Source: Nymphaea colorata
Taxonomy: Eukaryota > Streptophyta > Magnoliopsida > Nymphaeales > Nymphaeaceae
Assembly (NCBI RefSeq): GCF_008831285.2
Contig: NC_045149.1
Span: 2,718,500-2,782,499 of the forward strand
Length of the DNA stretch: 64,000 nt
Reading direction: 5' to 3'
Shown here: positions 48,601 to 57,600 of the stretch, piece by piece
How the letters are laid out: each line of letters opens with the position of its first letter
How positions within the stretch are numbered: the stretch's first letter is position 1
Program-made: the position numbers and the translations under genes
The notes under the pieces: model-generated
Told to the model about the DNA's origin: nothing
The model's input: the letters and a program-made list of their open reading frames with translations, nothing else
Database searches by the model: none

Positions 48601-51600
48601 TTCAATCTCAGCAACTTGCGAATGAAAAGAGAGCAAAGAATATGTGCATACCTGGGCCATCTTCTATCCAAGTTATTGCCTTCTTAGACTCGACTACTAA
48701 CTTTACTAAACATATGCATGTATATTCATATTACATATTTTCAGTTTTACCTAAGAAAATATCAAAAGAGAAGTTTCTAGGGATTTACCTTCATTTTTTT
48801 GTAGAAAAAATTCACTATAACAATTTATGACCTGACCCAGCTGAGTCGTCGAGTTACTTACTGACCAGTGAATCAATCGTTAGCCAATCCAAGTCCGAGC
48901 CATGGGTTTGCTAACTATGATTAGGGACATAATCTCCTTTGTGAAACAAGTCATGTATTTGTAATGAAAAGACATTTAAGGGTTGTACTGTTTGCAGCCT
49001 CCATCTGGTTCACATATTTGTTTAATTATATATAGTATATCTTGTTTTATAATGATCTAATGGTTCTCTGTCATTCTTTAACAATCTTTCGAGCAAAGGC
49101 CAGCTAAGTATCATTTTTTAATATATTGAGCTTGTTAGTTTCATTTTTTTAACACAATTTGTTAGTTTTTTCTTCCAGTTATTCCAACTTCAATTTCAAG
49201 GAGATATTATGGTCTTTTGAATCTTTGATAAGGGATTTTCTTGTTTGGGAAATCTTTGTTTCAGTTGTGAGTTGTGGTGCTTCCTAATAGGAATATGTCA
49301 GCAATCTGAATCAGTCCACACATTTTTCTTCATGAGAAATAATTGGAGAATGGAGAATAATTGTCATCATGACGTGTCTTTGATGCAATACTTCACACAA
49401 AGCCTTCAGAAATTTGATTTCCTTTTTATATTGATTTTATTATCTGTAACTTAATCCACAAACGCATTCTATTTGAAACTGATGTTAAAATAAACATGTA
49501 GATAGGGTAGCATTCATTTTCTTTATTCCTCTATTCTTTTCATATTTATGTTCTTTTTGTTTTCTCTATCTTCTTCTTTTATTATTTCTCATCCTTATGC
49601 TTTTTCTTTTTTTGTCTATGTAGAAACACGCAGCGGAAAAAGAGAAGAAAAACAAACACAAGATTTACGTGGAAAACCTCGGAACGAGGTGAAGAACCAC
49701 AGGGAAGCTCTAACCTAGGGGCAAAACCGCAACCCTAGGAGAGAGAAACTTAATTCACTTAATCAACAATTACAATAAGTGATTAGAATAAAAGAGGGAG
49801 GAAGACAGACCCGCCTAGGGAACCGAGCCCGTCCTCGGTTCCCATGCCCATGGGTACCGGGTCCATATCCGGACCCGGTTCCCTATTACAAGGTATTCTA
49901 ACACTCCCCCTCAAGCTTGGCATACATGTCAAACATGCCAAGTTTGCTAACATTCTTTTCAAATTGAGATGTACATAGGCTTTGGTTAGAGCATCTGCAA
50001 TTTGATCTTCAGACTTCATATAAGGAAGGATCAACCCCTTTGAATCTATGCGCTTCTGTATGAAGTGGCGATCTATCTCCACATGTTTGGTTCTGTCATG
50101 CAGGACGGGATTATTTGCCAGGTTAATCGCAGACTTATTGTCACCATACATTTTCATTTTCTCTTCAATTTCAATTCCAATATCTGCTAGAAGAATCTTT
50201 AGCCATAACATCTCTGTAACCCCCATAGCAACAGCCCTGTATTCAGCCTCAGCACTGGATCTAGAACAGACCTCTTGCCTTTTACTCCTCCATACCACCA
50301 GGTTTCCCCCTAGAAAGATGCAGTATCCTGTGGTAGACCTTCTGGTATCCGTGCAACCAACCCAATCGGCGTCAGAGTATCCTTCAATATTAAGCTTGTC
50401 ATGCCAGGTATACAGTAACCCTTCAATATTAAGCTTGTCCTGCCTGTGTTTGTTAGAATACCTTGTAATAGGGAACCGGGTTTGGATATGGACCCGGTAC
50501 CCATGGGCATGGGAACCGAGGATGGGCTTGGTTCCCTAGGCGGGTCTCTCTTCCTCCTTCTTTTATTCTAATCACTTATTGTAATTGTTGATTAAGTGAA
50601 TTAAGTTTCTCTCTCCTAGGGTTGCGGTTTTGCCCCTAGGTTAGAGCTTCCCCATGATTTTTCACCTCGTTCTGAGGTTTTCCACGTAAATCCTGTGTTT
50701 GTTTTTCTTCTCTTCTTCCGCTGCGTGTTTCTACATGGTATCAGAGCCAAAATCGTGCTGTTTGGCCTCTTCGTTCGTGTGTGATTTAGGGTTTTTTTTT
50801 TTTGGAACCCTAAGTTTGACCTAGTCCCACCGCCGCCCGCTGTTGCCTGGAGTGCAGCTCTTCCGACGCCGCCCAACGCTCGCTGCTCTGCCGCTGCCCG
50901 ACGCCCCCCAACGCTCGCTGCTCTGCCGCTGCCCGTCCTCCATTTTAGGCAAAGTACAGCGCCCGGGTCCTCCTCCTCGTTTCTTCTGGTATTCTCTGAC
51001 TGTTGGATTTTTTGTGGTCGTTATGGTTGAAGAGATGACCTCCAAGACCGATGTTACCTTTGACACGGGCAGCAATACCAAGAGCGAAAATTTGCCTGTT
51101 CAAGTCACCTTTATTCGGCTGAACAAAGACAATTATCTCTCTTGGTCTGCTGCGCTTGAAATTGGGATCACTAGTCGAGGTCGTCTGCCCTATATCACTG
51201 GGGAGAAACCTACGCTTAGTAAAACTGATCCTGGATGGGCGACTTGGGCGTTGGAAGATAGTCAAGTTAAGGTTTGGATTATTAGTTCTGTTTTTGCTGA
51301 TATTCAGCCCCTTATTTTGCGAAAGTCGACCTCATATGACATGTGGATTGTGCTTGCGAGGATGTATGGCCGTAAAAAGAGAATCCTGCGTACATACCAG
51401 ATTAAACGCAACATTTATTCTCTTAAACAGGGTGACTTGTCTGTGGCATCCTTCTATGCAGCCCTGAAGACTAAATGGGAGGAACTGGACTATCATGTGA
51501 ATGATGACTGGAATTGTGGCTCTGATCATGAACTGTACTGGCAGGAAGAATGGATGGACCGCACTTTTATTTTTCTGGGAGGTGTGCGTGATGAGTTTGA

Positions 51601-54600
51601 ACCCATTAGGAGTCAAATTCTCAACTGTGAGGAGACCCCTGGAATTGAGGAGGTGTATGCCCGGGTGGAATCTAAGGAACAATGCTGTCAAGTGATGCAT
51701 ATTGACTCTAGTCATGGTAGTTCACCATCTGCTTTTGTTAGTCGTGCTCTAGGGACTGGTTAGCGTCCTATTCGACGTTGTAGTCACTGTAACAAGTTGG
51801 GACACTCAGTTGATTTTTGTTGGTATCTTCATCCCGAGAAGAGGCTTACCCGTGGTCGTCCTCCCTCTGGTAGGCGGGGTCCTCCTGTGCTTGATACGAG
51901 CTCTCCCAGTGTTGAAAAACCGAAGCTTTCCTCTGACCAAATCAAGGAATTACAAGCTTATATCAGCCGGTTATCTACTACTAAGGAGGAAGCCTCCACG
52001 TCTGACGGAGCTCAGGTAGCCCAAGCTCTTGTTTCCACAAGTAATCAAGGTAATCCCTTACTTGGTGATTGGGTAGTTGACAGTGGAGCTACTCATCATA
52101 TGACAGGAAACCCTAAGATGTTTCAAGAGTACAAATTATCTTCAGGGCAGCAACGCGTATCTATGGCTGATGGGTCCTCAATCTCTGTGGCTGGAAAAGG
52201 GAGTTTGTCCTTATTAAATAAATATCTTCTGCATAATGCTCTTCATGTTCCCAATATTCCTGTGAATCTGTTATTTGTCAGTAGTATCACCAAAGAACTC
52301 AATTGTAATCTAATTTTCTCTGCTGATCATTGTACCCTGCAGGACTTGGTGACGGGGAAGAAGATTGGGATCGGTTCGGTTAATGATGGCCTCTACAGAC
52401 TGCCCGTACAGGTTGCCTCTGCTCTCATCTCAGCCACTAGCAGACAGTTGACAGGCGTGGAGGACAGGTCTAGCATTATGAGATGGCACGAGCGCCTTGG
52501 ACATCTCCCATTCTAGTTGATTAAGAAGTTGTTTCCTAGGTTGTTTACTTCTGTTTCCATGGATTCCTTCACATGTGAAGTGTGTCAGTTTGCTAAGCAT
52601 GTTAGGGCTTCGTACCTTGTGTCTATCAATAAAACCACTTGTCCTTTTGCTTTGGTTCACTCTCATGTTTGGGGTCCTTCGGGAGTACCCACTTGTCGTG
52701 GTTTCCATTACTTTATGACTCTGATTGATGACTACTCCCGTTGTACGTTTGTGTACTTGTTGAAAGAACGCAGTGAGGTTCCTGTCGTTGTCAAAAATTT
52801 TGTTGCCTTTGTCGAAAATCAATTTCAGTCATCTGTTCAGATTTTCCGTACTGATAATGCCAGGGAGTATGTCTCTCAATCCCTGGAAGACTTCCTACGG
52901 GGCAAGGGTATTGTTCATGAGACGTCCTGTAGTTATACTCCTCAAAATGGCATGGCCGAACGTAAAAATCGCCATTTATTAGATGTCACCCGAGCTATTA
53001 TGTTCCACAGGCACGTTCCTAAGCGCTACTGGGGCGATGCTCTCCTCACTAGTGCCCACCTCATCAACCGTATGCCCACTCGCGTATTGAATGGCCGTAC
53101 TCCTTACTCTGTGCTTAGTCCCACTCATAACCCCTGGCCTCTTACTCCTCGGGTGTTCGGGTGTGTTTGCTTTGTTCATAACCATTGTCCCACCATCAAG
53201 AAACTTGACCCTCGGTCTGTCAAAGCTGTCTTCTTGGGGGTATTCTTCTACTTAGAAGGGATATAAATGTCTTGATCCTACTACCTCCAAAATCTATGTC
53301 TCCCGGGATGTTACCTTTCATGAACATGAGGCGTATTTTCCTGTGAATCCTCTTCAGGGGGAGTGTATAGGGGACAGTATGGAAGAGTATTCTCCAAATC
53401 AGCTTATTCAGTTTACTGACTTCTTGGACTACAAACTTAGTCACAGTGTGGAAGATACAGTCAGAGATGATAAAGACAGTCATGTGGAAGGGGACCTTGT
53501 GGATGATCAGCCCACATCCCGTGATCATTTGTTTGGGCAGGTTTACAATAGAAAGGAGAAAGATGTGGTTGAGACTGTTGATGCGACCAATCCCAATCCT
53601 GTGAGTTCCCCGAATGAACCAAGTCCAATGAATGAAGAGCTTCCCATAGCCCTGCGCAAGGGGACCAGGTCATGTACTTCTCACATTATTCAGAGATTTG
53701 TCTCATATTCAAAACTCAGTAAAGAATACAAATGCTTTATTACCACTCTGTCTATGTCTGTGATTCCCAGGTGTGTGGAAGATGTTAGAGAGGATCCTAA
53801 ATGGCTACAGGCTATGACAGAGGAGATGGTTGCCTTGGCGAAGAACAACACTTGGGAAGTGGTCGATATTCCCAAGGGGACTCACTTAGTTGGTTCAAAG
53901 TGGGTGTTTAGTGTGAAGTATAAACCTGATGTAGAAACACGGAGCGGAAGAAGAGAAGAAAAACAAACACAAGATTTACGTGAAAAATCTCAGAACGAGG
54001 TGAAAAACCACGGGGAAGCTCTAACCTAGGGGCAAAACCGCAACCCTAGGAGAGAGAAACTTAATTCACTTAATCAACAATTACGATAAGTGATTAGAAT
54101 AAAAGAGGGAGGAAGAGAGACCCACTTAGGGAACCGAGCCCATCCTCGGTTCCCATGCCCATGGGTACCGGGTCCATATCCGGACCCGGTTCCCTATTAC
54201 AAGGTATTCTAACAGTCTATATTCCTTCAACATGATTTTCCTTTTTCTTAAGGTGCATCTCTTGGTCAGCATAGTTGGCAAACTCATGACTTGGACTTAT
54301 TTCATCTGACTACTGGGTAATGGGCATGTGAGTTGATTCGGCAACTCATTTTAGTTGGTTTTGTAGGCTTCTTATTATTATTATTATTATTTTTTACTAC
54401 AAATTGATAAAGAAGTAAACATATATATAGAACAACATGTAACTATCAAGTAATATAATCAAATAACTATAGTTTGTGAACACAATTATAAAGTAATAAC
54501 TAATGAACCACATCTAACAACTACAATCAAATAAGTGAGCACTGATATATATTGGACAGTCGAAATAAACAACATCTAATGAGCACAATCGAATGTTCAA

Positions 54601-57600
54601 AATATAAAAAAGTTGCAAATTATTGTATATTGGATGGTCTATTTTCATTCTTTGATTCACATAAACTCAAAATTTGTACCATGACTTGTTAGTCTGAGTT
54701 AATTAACTGTCAAATGCTAAAGCAGGTGAATGAGATATTGCCAAGTCACATGAGTACAGGTATGGTTCGGGTACGGGTGGAGCCAAGTCACATGAGTACA
54801 GGTATGGTTCGGGTACGGGTGCAGAGATATGGGTACGGACACAGCAACTTTAGAAAATGTGGGCGCGGGGGCACACACACAAACACACAAAATAACACAA
54901 AAAAATCAAAATGAAAACAACATTTACATAAACAAGTGATCTTAAATAAAACATTACATGTTAATGAACAAAACTCTAAAAACATAATGAAAACTTGAGT
55001 TAGAAAAAGTTAAATCATGTAAATTAAGCAGTTTGGATCAGTTTCAAGTCTCAAAAAGTACCCAAGTGTGTCCAAGTACCTATTTTGGTTACGGGTACGG
55101 CGACACGGGTACACTGACCTTATTGAAGTACGCATGTGACGTAGAGATAGAGAGTTTGAGAATGATGGTTCAATAATGGACCGTCTTCTTAATTTTCAGT
55201 AGGAAAGGAATTGCTGGCAAGAGCCTGTTTGCTGCCAAGGCCAGACAAAGACAGCCAAACTCAGACGTTGTGACCCTCTGTAATCAAAAGAACGCCATGG
55301 TGACCAAGGGGTCATTGACAAGCTTGGCATTCTGAGTAATGGACGTTACCCATTTTTGAAATAAAAAACTGGGCTGAAGAAGTGATACAATCATACAACT
55401 AACCAAAATTATATCATGTTGGGGTAAAATGAAGCGGACCAGACTCTTGGGTGGTCTTTACTTGGCCTGCTGATTCTGCAATCAAGATTCAGCAATCAAG
55501 ATTCAGCAATCAAATGATTCAGACCTTATTCCTATGAAACTAAGGCGTATGTGGTCAGACATAGAAATGAGACCATGTATGTAGCTCGGTAATTCCCCAG
55601 TCAACTTGCTGAGTTTGTCAATTATGTTGGTCGGACATCTATGTCACATGGGTGTGGGGGGTGGGGGCTGGTGCAGGTGTGGATATGGTAATTTTTCAAA
55701 AAACTTAAGTGCAGGGTTGCCGAGGATGTATACATGTGTGTAGATATATGTATAAAAATCATTTGTTACATAGTTATTTAACTGTTTAGTGGCTTTATTT
55801 ATCTACATTTACATATAAATCTTTTGTATTGGAGATAGTTTAGTTATGTGCACATTTAAAATGATCAATTTAACCCAGTTTGGTTGACTGAACTAGATGT
55901 GTTGTGTCAGAGAAGCACTAGCACCAGTACCAGCATCGACACATACCACAGCCATTTAGAAGCACCCATATGGTATGGTCGGACATGCTTCACTACCAAC
56001 TTCCTACATACGTACTTCACTATGTAATTCCTACCCACAGATTCCTAGAACGACACTTTCCACTATATTCAGATCTACGTGCCATGTTTCTGTTGGGTGC
56101 ATCAAATCATAATTAGTGTTATGATTTTTAGGAAGCATTGGACGTGTGGATATGCCAAGTATACTTTGTGATACATAATTTCCTATATGTTGTATGTAAC
56201 TCATGGCGGCCTTCCTTGTGCATGTCTGGTAGTTCAACATTTCAAATAACAATTGGTTTTGTTTAGAAGCTTTAGGTATATTGGTGGAGTAATTGTTGAT
56301 GTTCCTTGGCTTCAGTGTGGACAAGGAAGTACTGATGATAAACTTAGCCCCACTGTTGTAGCCTCCTTGGGTGGCATTCCTGTAGAAGGAGTTGGTGCTG
56401 GATTATGGCATACTGTCTGCATATCCAAGGATGGAGATGTTTATGCTTTTGGAGGAAATCAATTTGGGCAATTAGGGATTGGTGAAGATCAGGCTATGGT
56501 ATGGGAAGATCTTTCTACTATGAATTATGTCTTAAAATGTTTGGAAATACTTTTGTCTATACACTTATCCTAATTTTCTCTAATTCTTATTTTAGACCTT
56601 ACCGAAGTTGTTGGAGGATGCAATTCTTGAAAACAAGCATGTTAAGATTGTGTCATGTGGTGCTCGCCATAGTGCCATTGTGACTGGTAAGAATAACGGT
56701 TGCATGTCCAAGAAACGTGTCCTCAAATTGCCTTTGATCGTTTAGAATGTCTCTCATCCTGTCTCTCCTTACAAATGTAGAAAATTTTGATTGTTTTGTT
56801 TTTCTCATTTTCGTTTTAGCATAACGCTGTCGGTATTCTTTGAGAAATAATTGCTTGTATCATAGTTAATTTGAAGTAAAATTCTTGAATGGTAAATTGT
56901 TATTCATCAGCAACCATATAGCCCTTGAATGGTAAATTTTTGTTTCACATCAGCAGTTGTTCCAACCTTTTCAACCCTTGCCCCAATGGCACAAAACTGT
57001 TAACCAGTAATATTGCAGTTTCTCTGAAGTATCAAGACCATGAAAACCAATGGGATGCTTCATTTATCATCAAGATGATCGATGCCATACCCTTGTCAGA
57101 GTTCTCTGTTTTTCCTTTGAAAGAAAAAATCTGAGAAGAAAGGGACTCAAGTTCCATCTAAGGCCAATAGTTCTTGGATTTTAACAACACAAGGACTATG
57201 AAATGCAAACTAGTTATCCATGCTGCTTCTGTCGATCCACTATCCAAAAGTCGAACCAGAGAAATACTTATGTCTTCCCTTTCCGGTGTTAGGGAAGGGG
57301 ATTGTGATGTGTCATGGTTGTGTGTATCTTGTAATGTATTTTTTGTGGCAAGTTTAGATTTTCACATTTTGTATTGACTTGATATTGATTTTTAAATTGC
57401 TTGGTCAGGTTAATAGAAAAGCATATGGACATCCTTCCCTTGATTCTCTTCCCTGAAGTTCAGACTTCAAAACAACGAATTTTCACTATTCAGTTGGGTA
57501 CATGTTGCCAAGACACTGGGATTTTAATGTAAAAAACTTTGGATACTTACTAGGCATTTCGACAGGAGAAATTCAACTGGCATTTGATCCTAAACATGAA

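Larger units (their letters stand above)
49619..54214 (-). mobile_element. Copia-5: rearranged element with three LTRs and an inverted interior
   Basis: The outer LTRs at 49619-49903 and 53930-54214 are both in - orientation and are flanked by the target duplication GTCTA (49614-49618 and 54215-54219), so they came in as one insertion. Inside, left to right: RNase H on the - strand (49904-50450), a third LTR on the + strand (50451-50735), then gag to early reverse transcriptase on the + strand (51023-53929), which abuts the right LTR exactly at its terminal TG. The core of reverse transcriptase is absent. The family is close to copia-4. The element is dead. Confidence 0.9.
42137..56315 (+). 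other. Intron 7 of the RCC1-repeat gene, about 14 kb
   Basis: The donor is GTGAGTAAA at 42137 and the acceptor TGGCTTCAG ends at 56315. It joins WGLYGQ to CGQGSTDDKLSP, in the middle of one RCC1 repeat. It holds copia-4 (42822-48047) and copia-5 (49619-54214), together about 9.8 kb, plus a (TC)n run at 42597-42625. Confidence 0.85.

Noticed and set aside
54741-54824. Direct repeats that could suggest a CRISPR-like array
   Set aside because: Only two 42-bp units lie head to tail without spacers, in a plant intron. It is a tandem duplication.
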